Assembly: GCA_949287085.1 (NCBI GenBank)
Contig: CASEER010000010.1
Span: 1-42,892, forward strand
Length of the DNA: 42,892 nucleotides
Source: an uncultured Coriobacteriaceae bacterium
GTDB taxonomy: Bacteria; Actinomycetota; Coriobacteriia; Coriobacteriales; Coriobacteriaceae
Reading direction: 5' to 3'
In this document: one piece after another, positions 18,664-27,471 of the stretch
Layout of the letters: each line of letters starts with the position of its first letter
Numbering within the stretch: position 1 is the first letter of the stretch
Program-made: the position numbers and the translations under genes
The notes under the pieces: model-generated
Databases searched by the model: none
What the model was told of the DNA's origin: nothing
Seen by the model: only the letters and a program-made list of their open reading frames with translations

Positions 18664-20349
18664 CTAGGCGTTCTGCTCGGCGTTGGCGCGATGGCGACGG
18701 ATGAGCCACCAGCCGAGGCCGATCGCCACCACGGCGGCGCCGCCGATGCCCACGCCCTCGGCACCAGTCATGGCAAGGAGGACGTTCTTGGAGTTCTCAA
18801 CATCCACGCCAACGGTGCCCGTAGTGCCGGACGTCGTGTCGCTATCGAGCTTTCCCATACCGCCCGTGACCGTGGCCGTGAGAGTTTTAAGACCATTCCC
18901 ATCAAGCGAGCTTGTGACCTCGATCGTGACCTTAGCCGCGTCTCCGCTCGGGGTCACGTAGTGCTCGGGTGCCTTAACCTCGATGAGGGTGTAGGTGCCT
19001 TCATCAAGACCAACGATGTCGTTAATAGTGCCGCTTTCATCCGTCTTAAATTTGTAAGCGGTGGCCTGCGAGTCAGCGGTCCATCCCCAGTTCGGGGCCT
19101 GTTCGTTTCCCGCATTGGCAAGATACTTGCCCTTGCTGTTCATGATTACGAACTGCGCTCCGGCAAGGGCCTCCTGCGTGGCCTGGTCGAACTTGTCGAC
19201 GTTCATCCGGTACACGTAGAGCTTGGCCTTGTCTTCATTGGTTTCGCCGCGGGAGCTGCTACCAGGCTTATTGCTGAAGATGAACTTCGCGTCGTTCTTA
19301 TTGCCATCACCGCCGTAGATGATGTCGCCACCGGCAAGGGAGCTGAGCTTTGCCGTGTACTCCACGCGAAGCTTTGAGCTGGCATTGAGATAGGTGTTGG
19401 TGCTGTCGTCCATGGTGTCCTCGTTGGTCACCGTGAGAACGTGGTTGACGAACTTGATAGTGAAATTGCTGGTAACGTCCTGAGGGTGTTCATCACCGTT
19501 GTCAACGTAGACGCGCACGCTCTCGGTGTCGAGCGTCATGCCCTCGGGAAGGGTATCGTAAACCTGAGCGTAGAAGCTGGTGAACGACTTGTAGTTGCCC
19601 GGCACGGTCACGGTGATTCGGTAGGGGACCTCTTGCCCTATCTCCGCGTCGGCGAGCTTGCCCCAAACACCGGTGCTGTCCTCCTGGACTTCCTTCTGTA
19701 TGGTCGCAGGCTTCGCTTTCTCGTCGATTGTTGTAGCCGAGCCGCCAAGGGGGAACCAGATCGGCGCAGTGGCTACATTGTCTTTACTCAGTGAGCTGTC
19801 ACTGGTCAGGAAGAGGTAGTAGCCCTCATCGTTTGAATACGGAGTGCCCGCTGTCGCACCCGTAGTCTCGGGAGTGATGTTTTGGCTCACCCACTGAGCG
19901 AAACCCATAGCAAAGCTATCGCCGGTGACCCACTTTGGGTCATGGTTGTCGTAACTTAGCGAGGCATTGATCTGCCCAGTAATGAACTCGAGGGCGTTCT
20001 GGGGGTTCTTCGCATCGTCAGCGCCCGTATGCCCGTTAGTGGTGAGCCATGTGCTATAACCGCTTTTATTGAGCTGGGCAACAAGAGCGGTGACCTGAGT
20101 ATCGCCTATTGCCCACTTCACATTCGTGGCGTTGTTTTGACCGTCGATGTCAGCCGTAAACAGCTTATACACGTCGTACGTTGCGTTGGGGTTAGCCTTC
20201 TGAGCGATCGTCACCGTGCCGGTGACAGCATAGGCCGCTGCCGGGAACATCCCCGTCGCGACAGCTCCCGACGAAAGGGCAATTGCACCCGTTGCAATCA
20301 ACGTGACGGCGCGCTTGCGCCACGACGTAAGGTTAATCCGTGCTCTCAT
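18664..20349 (-). CDS. Major pilin (isopeptide-type fimbrial subunit), LAMTG-anchored
   Basis: This 561-residue precursor has a signal peptide (hydrophobic stretch in VTLIATGAIALSSG, probable cleavage after AAAYA near residue 40). It then shows D1/D2-type pilin domains with YRITVTVPGNYKS and a Cna-B-like C-terminal domain with GAQFVIMNSKGKYLA and an E-box-like YTLIEVKAPEHYVTP. The sorting signal is LAMTG at about 525-529, then a hydrophobic span and a RRHR tail. I do not see a textbook YPK pilin motif; the lysine used for polymerisation could be in the VPGNYKS segment (guess). It lies between the minor pilin and the sortase, the usual order for a sortase-assembled pilus. Confidence 0.88.
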   Translation of the reverse strand: MRARINLTSWRKRAVTLIATGAIALSSGAVATGMFPAAAYAVTGTVTIAQKANPNATYDVYKLFTADIDGQNNATNVKWAIGDTQVTALVAQLNKSGYSTWLTTNGHTGADDAKNPQNALEFITGQINASLSYDNHDPKWVTGDSFAMGFAQWVSQNITPETTGATAGTPYSNDEGYYLFLTSDSSLSKDNVATAPIWFPLGGSATTIDEKAKPATIQKEVQEDSTGVWGKLADAEIGQEVPYRITVTVPGNYKSFTSFYAQVYDTLPEGMTLDTESVRVYVDNGDEHPQDVTSNFTIKFVNHVLTVTNEDTMDDSTNTYLNASSKLRVEYTAKLSSLAGGDIIYGGDGNKNDAKFIFSNKPGSSSRGETNEDKAKLYVYRMNVDKFDQATQEALAGAQFVIMNSKGKYLANAGNEQAPNWGWTADSQATAYKFKTDESGTINDIVGLDEGTYTLIEVKAPEHYVTPSGDAAKVTIEVTSSLDGNGLKTLTATVTGGMGKLDSDTTSGTTGTVGVDVENSKNVLLAMTGAEGVGIGGAAVVAIGLGWWLIRRHRANAEQNA

Positions 20350-20406
20350 ATTGCTTCCTCTCTCTTACTCCATATCGCTTCCTGCTTATATGATGTGACG
20401 TTGCCG

Positions 20407-21945
20407 TCACTGGTCACCCTGTTTGTCCTGCTGCTCCTGCTGTGCGCGGTTCCGGCGCATCAGCGCAGCGAGCACGATGGCAAGCGCACCCGCCACCATC
20501 AGCACAACGCCGAGCTTTTCCCAATTTGAAAGTGCATCCCACGTTTGGGGAATTCCGCCCGAGGGAGGTGTTACCGGCTGGTTCACCACGCAAAGCGAAA
20601 ACGCGCCCTCGGTAGCGTTGACGGTGTCGACCCGGGTCTCCCCCGAGGCGTTGACGGTTAGATTTACCTGTTCAAAGGAATGCTCCGCGCTGATAGAAAA
20701 CGGAAAGGTGGGATCATCGGGCAGCGCATACCCGTGAGGGGCCTTGAGCTCAACGAGCGTATAGGAGCCCGGCGCCAATAAGGGGATCTTGCTCGTGAGG
20801 CCCTGCTGATCTGTGGTGAACGCTGCACGCATGGATGCCGCGCCAAACGTCCCGTCCTGAGCAAGCCAGGCACCATCTGCATCGCGCAGCGCAAAGACGG
20901 CTCCCGCCAGAGGTGTGCCGGTAGGCGTAACCTTCTTGATTGAGACCTGGAACGCATAAACCCTCGTACGATCATGCGGTGTTTCGCCGTCTCCATCAAA
21001 ATGAGGAAACTTTGCCCAGGCATCGTTAACAAGACCCTCTGCTCCAGGCGCTTCTGACGCATTCGGCTCCATGGTGTAGGTAACCACTACGGTGTCGCCC
21101 GGAGCGGAGGAAATGGCAAGCAGATCATCGATGCGCACCGTAAAAGACGTGTCGGTTGAGGAGATTTTGGCGGCATCGGTGATGTCTTCCTTCTGCTCTC
21201 CCCCGCTCATCAGCTTAACGTGCACGCTGTGGGCAACGAGCGACAAACGGCTGTCCCACTGGTCGTGAATCTCAACCCAATAGGTGCTGAATTCTTCGAG
21301 CGACTCGGGAACGGTCAGCGTTAGACGATAGGTAAGCTGTTGCCCCGACCCAAAGGTTCCCGAGTCGCCCCAGGTACCCGTAACGTTGTCACGCACTTCC
21401 TTATCCAGGGTGGGCGTATCCATCTTGTCCCCAAGCTGTACGGGTTCACCGTCAACCCAAGCAAAGAGCGGGCGCCGGCCCGAGGAAACCAAAAGCCACC
21501 AGCCGTTCTCAACCGCAACGCTGCCGTGGTCAACCGCGACCTCAACACCGGGAACTTGCTCTGCGCTTGCAAGCAGCGTGACAATCTCTGCAGCGGCGGA
21601 GCCATCGTCGTCATTGCTCACGAGTTTGCTCACTGCTTCCACCAGGCTCCTGCCCTGCTCGGGAGCATCGGGCGCGGTGGAGTCATAATGAGGAAGCGTG
21701 CCCAGAGAGCCAAACGACCTCCCCGAAAGGCTCTCCCAATCGAGCGCGGAATCAATGGGCAAAGCGTTCTTGTCGGCAATGCACACCGCACGGTATGTAG
21801 CGTGGGAGTTGCCGCTTGAGGAACGGATAGAAAGCGATCCACCTTGCGACAACGTTGAAGCCAATGCCAGAGATGGGACAGCAATAGCAGCCAGCAACAG
21901 GGCAAACGCTGCGAACACGGTACGTTTGACGCTGCTTACGCTCAT
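20407..21945 (-). CDS. Minor/base pilin with atypical IPQTW sorting motif
   Basis: This 512-residue protein is a shorter relative of the major pilin. It has a signal peptide (FAAFALLLAAIAVPSLALAS), a D2-type domain (LTYRLTLTVPESLEEFS) and a Cna-B-like domain (GAVFALRDADGAWLA, then an E-box-like YTLVELKAPHGYALP). The C-terminus has PPSGGIPQTW at about 460-469, a membrane span and an RRNR tail. In the five-residue sorting motif the usual Gly is Trp, so sortase cleavage there is uncertain. I chose the ATG at 21945 over an in-frame upstream ATG because AGGTGGGGAG precedes it and a clean signal peptide follows. It is the first gene of the operon, with a 100-nt leader. Confidence 0.88.
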   Translation of the reverse strand: MSVSSVKRTVFAAFALLLAAIAVPSLALASTLSQGGSLSIRSSSGNSHATYRAVCIADKNALPIDSALDWESLSGRSFGSLGTLPHYDSTAPDAPEQGRSLVEAVSKLVSNDDDGSAAAEIVTLLASAEQVPGVEVAVDHGSVAVENGWWLLVSSGRRPLFAWVDGEPVQLGDKMDTPTLDKEVRDNVTGTWGDSGTFGSGQQLTYRLTLTVPESLEEFSTYWVEIHDQWDSRLSLVAHSVHVKLMSGGEQKEDITDAAKISSTDTSFTVRIDDLLAISSAPGDTVVVTYTMEPNASEAPGAEGLVNDAWAKFPHFDGDGETPHDRTRVYAFQVSIKKVTPTGTPLAGAVFALRDADGAWLAQDGTFGAASMRAAFTTDQQGLTSKIPLLAPGSYTLVELKAPHGYALPDDPTFPFSISAEHSFEQVNLTVNASGETRVDTVNATEGAFSLCVVNQPVTPPSGGIPQTWDALSNWEKLGVVLMVAGALAIVLAALMRRNRAQQEQQDKQGDQ

Positions 21946-22033
21946 AATTACTCCCCACCTGCACCTCAACACCTTTTCAAGGCGACCCGTTTCCCGCCGA
22001 TCACAACCTTCACGCAGCATGTTGAAGGCCATA

Positions 22034-22051
22034 GGTGACTTATTGTCAACC
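22034..22051 (-). promoter_or_regulatory. Candidate operator 2 of the pilus operon
   Basis: Minus strand reads GGTTGACAATAAGTCACC, a near-dyad. It starts 41 bp from the second copy at 22075-22092, close to four helical turns, and lies just downstream of the predicted transcription start. Confidence 0.5.
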
Positions 22052-22062
22052 ATTTTCTATCT

Positions 22063-22090
22063 ATTCTAATGAGAGGTTGCTTATAATCAA
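22063..22090 (-). promoter_or_regulatory. Pilus operon promoter
   Basis: On the minus strand TTGATT (22090-22085) and TAGAAT (22068-22063) are 16 bp apart, a good housekeeping-sigma match in an AT-rich island. Transcription would start near 22056, about 110 nt before the minor pilin start. Confidence 0.6.
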
Positions 22091-22092
22091 CC
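22075..22092 (-). promoter_or_regulatory. Candidate operator 1 of the pilus operon
   Basis: Minus strand reads GGTTGATTATAAGCAACC, with dyad arms GGTTG and CAACC. It covers the -35 hexamer, so binding there would be expected to block RNA polymerase. Confidence 0.5.
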
Positions 22093-22143
22093 ACTAATTT
22101 GCGAACGGTTCTGTTTTGAAATGAAGGACGTGGGGGCATTGAA

Positions 22144-22189
22144 TAGAAAAATCCCCCCATCCGACCAGGTAAACGGGAATGGGGGGATT
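22144..22189 (-). terminator. Rho-independent terminator of the sulfatase 1 operon
   Basis: Minus-strand arms AATCCCCCCAT (22189-22179) and ATGGGGGGATT (22160-22150) are followed at once by TTTTTC. It lies 44 nt past the sulfatase stop. This is the clearest intrinsic terminator on the left side of the window. Confidence 0.85.
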
Positions 22190-22232
22190 CAAAGCGCGCA
22201 GCCCGCGGATGCGCGTTACCTGTTGCCGTGCG

Positions 22233-23720
22233 CTACTCGCTCGCGTGCGCGCGACGGTGCGCCAGAAGGTTGGTGACCGGGCGGCCCGCCACCAGGTGGC
22301 CGTCCTCGACGAAGCCCTCCTCGCGGCCGGTAAGCTCGGCTACCAACAGCGCGCGGAGCTCGGCCACACGGTCGGCATATGCCGCGTCGTGCACGGCGTC
22401 GTGCTCCTCGCGCGGATCGGCGTCCAGATCGAAGTACTGCTCGCGGCCCGTCTGGCTGAACCACACGTACTTGTCATGCGACGTCACGATGTAATGGTTT
22501 GACTGCTCCACGTCGCGCGCATGCTCTCCATGCAGGCATGCGCGCTCAAGCGGTTCCTCGCCGAGCACCTCGCCCACGAGCGACGAGCCGTCCACGGTCC
22601 CGGGCACCGGCGCGCCCGCCAGCTCCAGCAGCGTGGGCATGACGTCCATGAGCTCCACGACGCTCTGGGACCGGCGCCCCGTAACCGAGCCCGCAGCCCC
22701 CGCCGCAGCGGCCACCTGCTTGCCTGCACGCACGATCAGCGGGATGTGCGTGGACCCTTCGTACGGCAGCACCTTGCGGAAGAGCGAATGGTCAAAGAGC
22801 ATCTCTCCGTGGTCGGAGGTGAACACCACCACCGTGTTGCCATAGGTGCCGTCGTTCTCGAGCGCGGTGACGAGGCGCCCGACCTGATGGTCGATATGCG
22901 TGATGCACGCGTAGTAGCCGGCCATGGCCTGGTGGCGGAGCTCCGCGTCGCGGCAGCCGTGCACGCTGTCGAGTACCATGCCGTCGCGCTCGGTGGCCTC
23001 AAGGTCATCCCAGTCCCCCGCTGCGGGCGGCCGCAGGTCGCGCCCGGCGTAGAGGTCGTAGTAGCTCTGGGGCGCGTCGAACGGCGGATGGGGGCGCACG
23101 AAGCTCGCCGTGAGGAAGAACGGGCGCGTGCGGTCGCGCGTCTCCAAGAAGCGGATCGACTCGTCCACCACCCAGTTGGTGGGATGGTAGCGCTCCTCGT
23201 AGATCCAAGGATGCGTGATCCACGAATTGTTCTCAACACCCGAGCCGTTCACGTCAAACGAGGCACCCAGGCGGTCGCGCATGTCGCGCATGTAGTCGTC
23301 GGACACCGTCTGATGGTGCCAGTACGGCGTGTCGGCGTGGCGATAGTGGCCAATGTAGCCGTCATGCAGCTTGAGCGTCTGATACCCGCACGCAAGGCGC
23401 GGCGGGTGCACGTGCATCTTGCCCACGCAGGCCGTCTGGTAACCGACCTGGCCAAGCTCCTCGGCCAGATAGTGGTCGTATTCCCAATCGATGCCATCCT
23501 GGTAGCCCACGCGCCCGTGCGAGCTCGGGGCCTGCCCCGTGAGCAGCCCGGCGCGCGCGGGGATGCAGCTCGGGCACGCCGAGTAGGCGTTCTCAAAGAG
23601 CGTGCCCTCGGCTGCCAGCGTGTCAAGATAGGGCGTCTTGACGTCCGGATGGCCGACCGCCCCCAGGCAGTCGCCGCGCAGTTGGTCGCACACGATGAGC
23701 ACGATATTTGGCCGTGCCAT
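22233..23720 (-). CDS. Cys-type sulfatase 1 (cytoplasmic)
   Basis: This 495-residue protein is a type I sulfatase that hydrolyses sulfate esters after its cysteine is oxidised to formylglycine. The maturation motif is C52-I-P-A-R in SACPSCIPARAGLLTG. Metal and substrate residues appear as CDQLRGD near the N-terminus, GKMHVHPPR and FTSDHGEMLFDH. There is no signal peptide, so it acts in the cytoplasm. The ATG at 23720 follows GGGAGG; an in-frame upstream start is unlikely because the family begins RPNIVLIVCDQ. It is last in a run with two small unknown genes and sulfatase 2, and is close in sequence to sulfatase 3 at 36482. The sulfated substrate is unknown. Confidence 0.93.
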   Translation of the reverse strand: MARPNIVLIVCDQLRGDCLGAVGHPDVKTPYLDTLAAEGTLFENAYSACPSCIPARAGLLTGQAPSSHGRVGYQDGIDWEYDHYLAEELGQVGYQTACVGKMHVHPPRLACGYQTLKLHDGYIGHYRHADTPYWHHQTVSDDYMRDMRDRLGASFDVNGSGVENNSWITHPWIYEERYHPTNWVVDESIRFLETRDRTRPFFLTASFVRPHPPFDAPQSYYDLYAGRDLRPPAAGDWDDLEATERDGMVLDSVHGCRDAELRHQAMAGYYACITHIDHQVGRLVTALENDGTYGNTVVVFTSDHGEMLFDHSLFRKVLPYEGSTHIPLIVRAGKQVAAAAGAAGSVTGRRSQSVVELMDVMPTLLELAGAPVPGTVDGSSLVGEVLGEEPLERACLHGEHARDVEQSNHYIVTSHDKYVWFSQTGREQYFDLDADPREEHDAVHDAAYADRVAELRALLVAELTGREEGFVEDGHLVAGRPVTNLLAHRRAHASE

Positions 23721-23804
23721 GATTCCTCCCTCTGCAGCGTGGGTCATCGGTGCCGGGTTCGCTTGCCCCGCTCCTGAGGTAAACGCACCCGACGCTTGTC
23801 CCAC

Positions 23805-24272
23805 CTAGTGAATCTTGCGCATGTCGGCAAGGAATGCCGCGACGGCACCCTGGTCAGCGCCCGGCAAAAAGAGCTCGCGGGCAGCTCCGCGCACGGTGTA
23901 GCGCACCACCACGCCGTCCGGCGCCGCCACGGCCTCCGCGCGCTCGATGGTATCCCAGCCCATGCGCAAACCGCCGCTGTAGATGCCGTGCGGCCCCATG
24001 CCCGAGCGCACGAGCAGCATCGATACGCCGATGGCCACGAGCACGCAGCTCGCCGCGAGGTCCGACGCCTGCATACCGCGCGCAACGAAGTACGCGGCAC
24101 CGAGCACTATGAGCGCCGCGCCCACACCCAGCCCTGCGGGCGTGGCGCGCACGACGAAGCGCAGGGAGCTGTGCTCATCGATGGCAAGGTACGCACTGTA
24201 GCACACGAGCAGTACCGCCACCGCGAGAAGCGTCCACTCAAGGACGCCGAGTCCCTCGAATATCGCGGGCAT
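23805..24272 (-). CDS. Small membrane protein with C-terminal soluble domain
   Basis: This 155-residue protein has three predicted membrane spans in its first 95 residues (LLAVAVLLVCYSAYLAI, GAALIVLGAAYFVA and CVLVAIGVSMLLV). A roughly 55-residue soluble tail follows (GIYSGGLRMGWDTIERAEAV and onward) that looks like a small beta-rich, PH-like or DUF5673-like domain. I cannot name the family with confidence. It starts four bases after the stop of the upstream gene and lies 84 nt before sulfatase 1, so it is embedded in the sulfatase operon. A link to sulfated-sugar use is only suggested by position. Confidence 0.75.
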   Translation of the reverse strand: MPAIFEGLGVLEWTLLAVAVLLVCYSAYLAIDEHSSLRFVVRATPAGLGVGAALIVLGAAYFVARGMQASDLAASCVLVAIGVSMLLVRSGMGPHGIYSGGLRMGWDTIERAEAVAAPDGVVVRYTVRGAARELFLPGADQGAVAAFLADMRKIH

Positions 24273-24276
24273 GCCA

Positions 24277-24885
24277 TCACCCCCTCACCGGTGCGCAGAG
24301 GTGCCGCTCGGAGCGCTTGAGATAGCGCTCGCTCATGGCCGCGTCACCCTTGTTCTCGTACTGCAGGGCCAGGAGCAGCTCCAAGAAGCCGCGGTCCACA
24401 CCGTGGAGCCCTTCGAGCCGCCGCTCCATCTCGTCGATGTACCCCCAGCCCTTCTTGATGTAGATGTCGTGCATCATGCGCGCCTCGGTTGCCGCATCGG
24501 CATCGTCCCAGGTCTCGATCTCGGCCAAGAGCTTGGTCGCGCCCGGCTCGTTGCCGCGCTCGAGGTAGTAGTTGAACGCCTTGCCCACGAGCTCCCGGCG
24601 CTGCTTGCTGTTTTGCCTCATAGCGAGCATGCGCTCGATCACCGAATCGGCCTCGCCGTATGCATCGAGCGCCAGATAGCCGTTGAGCTGCATGAAGCAG
24701 CGGTTCCACGCCGGGAAGATGAATCTCACGAGCGGTTTATCAAGAAGCGCCAGGTACGCGCGCGCGTCGCCGCGCTCGAGCAACGAGGCGAGCTGCTGCG
24801 TGTAGACCCGCTTCATGACCTCGGTAAGCACGAGGAGCGCGGTCGCGGCAATGAGCAGCGCCGCACCCACCAGCCGTATATCCAC
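24277..24885 (-). CDS. Membrane-anchored helical-repeat (TPR-like) protein
   Basis: This 202-residue protein has one N-terminal membrane anchor (VGAALLIAATALLVLTEV) and then helical pairs resembling TPR units (for example YLALDAYGEADSVIERML and KAFNYYLERGNEPGATKL). It starts at a GTG that overlaps the last base of the sulfatase 2 stop (TAGTG, with AGGAG just before), a sign of translational coupling. It could be a scaffold or an unrelated passenger. No catalytic motif is visible. Confidence 0.75.
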   Translation of the reverse strand: MDIRLVGAALLIAATALLVLTEVMKRVYTQQLASLLERGDARAYLALLDKPLVRFIFPAWNRCFMQLNGYLALDAYGEADSVIERMLAMRQNSKQRRELVGKAFNYYLERGNEPGATKLLAEIETWDDADAATEARMMHDIYIKKGWGYIDEMERRLEGLHGVDRGFLELLLALQYENKGDAAMSERYLKRSERHLCAPVRG

Positions 24886-26390
24886 TACTCCTGCACCAGC
24901 CCTAAACGCTCAAACTGCTCGGCGGGCGCCTCGTGCTCCGTGAGGCCGCGGCACAGCAGCGCCACCATGCGCTCCTCGGCCGCCGGGTCCTCGCCCGCCA
25001 GGTTATGGGTCTGCCCGTAGTCCTCCGCCAAATCAAAGAGCAGCGAGTCGCGCACCTCTTCCAGGCAATCCTCGCGCTGGTCGATGTTGGCGGGCTTGCG
25101 GCACGGTACCTTGAACACCGGGTACGCGGTGCGCGGCAAAAAGCGCCCGCACTCGATCTCCTCGGGGCATTCGGTGCCCATCTTGTGGCGGATGGTGTGC
25201 GGAATGGCCGCGTACTCATAGCATGGCTGGTTGCCCGGCACGGGCGCGCGGAAATACGTGTAGCGGCCGTCGGTCACGTTGACTGTCATGGCGTGCACGC
25301 CATAGAGCGCGTAGTCGCGCGTGGACGCCGCGGAGTCATGCATGAGCGGCATGAGCGACGTGCCCAGCACCTCGCTTGGAATGTCGTAGCCGTAGGCGTC
25401 GAGCAGCGTGGGCATGATGTCGATTGCCTGCGTAAGCTGCCCGGCGCGCTCGCCCGCCCGCGCGCCACCCGGAAAGTGCACGATGAAGGGCAGGTGCGCG
25501 AGCTCGTTATACAGATGCATGTAGTTCTTACCCAGGTAGTCGCGCTCGCCCAAGAAGTAGCCGTGGTCGGTGGTCACCAGGATCATCGTGTCCTCGTAAA
25601 TGCCGCGCTCCTTGAGCTTGTTCACGAGCGTGCCAAACCAATGGTCGGTCATGGTCACGAGCGCCTTGTACCGGCGCTGCACGTAGTCTACGGCGCTCGG
25701 GGGGATGTCCGTGTCGCTCACGCGCTTGTAGGGCGGAATCTCAAAGTAGTCACGGTCGAGCCCCTCGGAGCCACCGTATTCCTCCATGTAGCGCTCGGGC
25801 ACGTCAAAGGGCTCGTGCGGGTCAAAGGCCTCAACCATCAGGAAGAAGTTGTCGTCCTCGGCGTTCTGGTCAATAAAGTCGCAGGCGGCCGTAAAGGTGC
25901 GCGGGCTTGGCATGTCCTCCTCGCGCGGCCACTGCTCGCGGTTCTTCTGGTACTGCTCGCGCACGCGACCGTAGAAGGTCTGGGGCATGTTGCCGGGCTC
26001 GTCGATGCGGCTCACCCACGGGTCGCCCTCCTGCCCGCGGAACAGCTCCCAGCTGTTAAAAAGCTGCAGGTAGCCCTCGCCTCCCGTGCGGGCATAGTGG
26101 CAGTGGTCGGTCTTGATGCTGGTGTAGGTGCCGGCGGCACGCAGGCAATCCACGAGCGTCACGTCAAACGGCTCGATGGGCCCCCACGGACGCTCCAGGA
26201 AGTTGTAGCGGCCGCACATGATGTCGCGCCGCGCGGGCATGCACGGCGCCGAGCCGATCCAGTGGTTGTCAAACACCACGGAATCCTGTGCAAACGCGTC
26301 TAAGTTGGGTGTGTGTGCGGCACCCGCGGGGTTATAGCAGCCGAGCACGTCGCGGCGGAGGGTGTCCATTAGCACCAAAATCGTTCTCAT
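24885..26390 (-). CDS. Cys-type sulfatase 2 (cytoplasmic)
   Basis: This 501-residue type I sulfatase belongs to a different subgroup from sulfatases 1 and 3. The formylglycine site is C50-M-P-A-R in SAPCMPARRDIMCGR. Other landmarks are LMDTLRRDVLGCY at the N-terminus, the IKTDHCHY segment where many sulfatases have GKWH, VEAFDPHEPFD, and VTTDHGYFLGE for metal binding. There is no signal peptide. The start ATG has AAAGGG upstream. It heads the four-gene run sulfatase 2, TPR-like, membrane protein, sulfatase 1, separated from the PTS genes by 253 nt with strong hairpins. The substrate is unknown; having two distinct sulfatase types suggests two sulfate positions or two sugars. Confidence 0.92.
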   Translation of the reverse strand: MRTILVLMDTLRRDVLGCYNPAGAAHTPNLDAFAQDSVVFDNHWIGSAPCMPARRDIMCGRYNFLERPWGPIEPFDVTLVDCLRAAGTYTSIKTDHCHYARTGGEGYLQLFNSWELFRGQEGDPWVSRIDEPGNMPQTFYGRVREQYQKNREQWPREEDMPSPRTFTAACDFIDQNAEDDNFFLMVEAFDPHEPFDVPERYMEEYGGSEGLDRDYFEIPPYKRVSDTDIPPSAVDYVQRRYKALVTMTDHWFGTLVNKLKERGIYEDTMILVTTDHGYFLGERDYLGKNYMHLYNELAHLPFIVHFPGGARAGERAGQLTQAIDIMPTLLDAYGYDIPSEVLGTSLMPLMHDSAASTRDYALYGVHAMTVNVTDGRYTYFRAPVPGNQPCYEYAAIPHTIRHKMGTECPEEIECGRFLPRTAYPVFKVPCRKPANIDQREDCLEEVRDSLLFDLAEDYGQTHNLAGEDPAAEERMVALLCRGLTEHEAPAEQFERLGLVQE

Positions 26391-26520
26391 GCATGCACCC
26401 TTTCTGTTGGGGGCGACCAGTGCGCCCGCTCATATTCCATGACTACGTGGGTATAACGCTTATGTTCCACAACATGCGCCGAGTCGCACGAATCGGGGCA
26501 GGTTGAGAAACACGGGGTGT

Positions 26521-26579
26521 CCGGACCCGCTGTGCGGCAACCAGCGGGTCCGGGCCGCAATGCGTGGCGTGTGCCACGC
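26521..26579 (-). terminator. Tandem hairpins between the PTS genes and sulfatase 2
   Basis: The perfect 12-bp arms CCGGACCCGCTG (26521-26532) and CAGCGGGTCCGG (26542-26553) form one hairpin and GCGTGGC/GCCACGC (26562-26579) a second. No U-tract follows. They probably end or attenuate the PTS transcript. A small palindrome ATGTTCCACAACAT at 26462-26475 is the only regulatory-looking site left before sulfatase 2; no clear promoter was found. Confidence 0.5.
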
Positions 26580-26643
26580 GACGCGGGGTGGGTGCGCCGG
26601 CCAAGGCTTGGCGGCTGGCGGCGCCCCCGCCCCGTACGCGTTC

Positions 26644-27471
26644 TTACGCGAAGATGCTGACGCCGGTGTAGTAGCCAATAGCGGCAAACACGAGCGCAAA
26701 GACGATGATGCCAATGATCACCTGGGCGGTGTTCTTGCCCTGGCCCTTCTTGATCAGGCGATAGCAGATCAAGGTGAGGAGCACGGGCAGGATGCACGGC
26801 ATCACGGAGTCGAGCTGCGTCTGGATGACGAGCGGGTCGCCCTCAGTGAACGCAAACTGCAGACCGGTGGTGAGCTTGACGGTCTGGGGAATCAGGCAGC
26901 CCACGACCACGATGCCGAGGACGTTGGCCAGGTTGCCCAGACGCTCGATGAGCGACACGCCGCCCTTTTCGATGAGCTCCATGCCCTTGGTGTAGCCCAT
27001 GTGGATGCCAAAGTACTTCAGCGGCCAGTAGAGTATGTTGATGAGCAGGAACATGACGAGCGGGCCGATGAGCGAGCCGTTGCTCACGCAGAGCGAAGCA
27101 CCAATGGAGCCCGCGATGGGGTACCAGGTGAGGTTGAGCATGGAGTCGCCGAGTCCCGCGAAGGGTCCCATGAGCGAGGTCTTGATGCCGGTGACGGCGT
27201 CCTTGTGGTCCTCGTCGGTGGTCTCCTCGAGGGCGGCGCAGATGCCCAGGATGAACGGAATCGCAATGGGGTGCGTGTTGAAGTACTCAAGATAGCGCTT
27301 GAGTGCCGCGACGCGCTCCTCCTTGGGGCGGTCCTTGTAGAGCTCCTCGAGCACGGGCGAGAAGCAGTAGGTGAGCGAGAGCGACTGCATACGCTCGTAG
27401 TTGTGCGCAAACTGGCAGCCCTGCGTGCGCAGAAGCACCTTGTTGAGCGCATGATTGCTAACGTGAGCCAT
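26644..27471 (-). CDS. PTS mannose/fructose/sorbose-family EIID
   Basis: This 275-residue membrane subunit pairs with EIIC to form the sugar channel. The family signature GIKTSLMGPFAGLGDS lies mid-protein, and the N-terminal QFAHNYERMQSLSL region is typical of EIID-Man. The hydrophobic C-terminal segment (QVIIGIIVFALVFAAIGYY) anchors it. Its ATG overlaps the EIIC stop by one base (TAATG). The sugar is not decided by the sequence; amino sugars such as GalNAc are a frequent substrate class of this family and would suit the sulfatases. Confidence 0.93.
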   Translation of the reverse strand: MAHVSNHALNKVLLRTQGCQFAHNYERMQSLSLTYCFSPVLEELYKDRPKEERVAALKRYLEYFNTHPIAIPFILGICAALEETTDEDHKDAVTGIKTSLMGPFAGLGDSMLNLTWYPIAGSIGASLCVSNGSLIGPLVMFLLINILYWPLKYFGIHMGYTKGMELIEKGGVSLIERLGNLANVLGIVVVGCLIPQTVKLTTGLQFAFTEGDPLVIQTQLDSVMPCILPVLLTLICYRLIKKGQGKNTAQVIIGIIVFALVFAAIGYYTGVSIFA

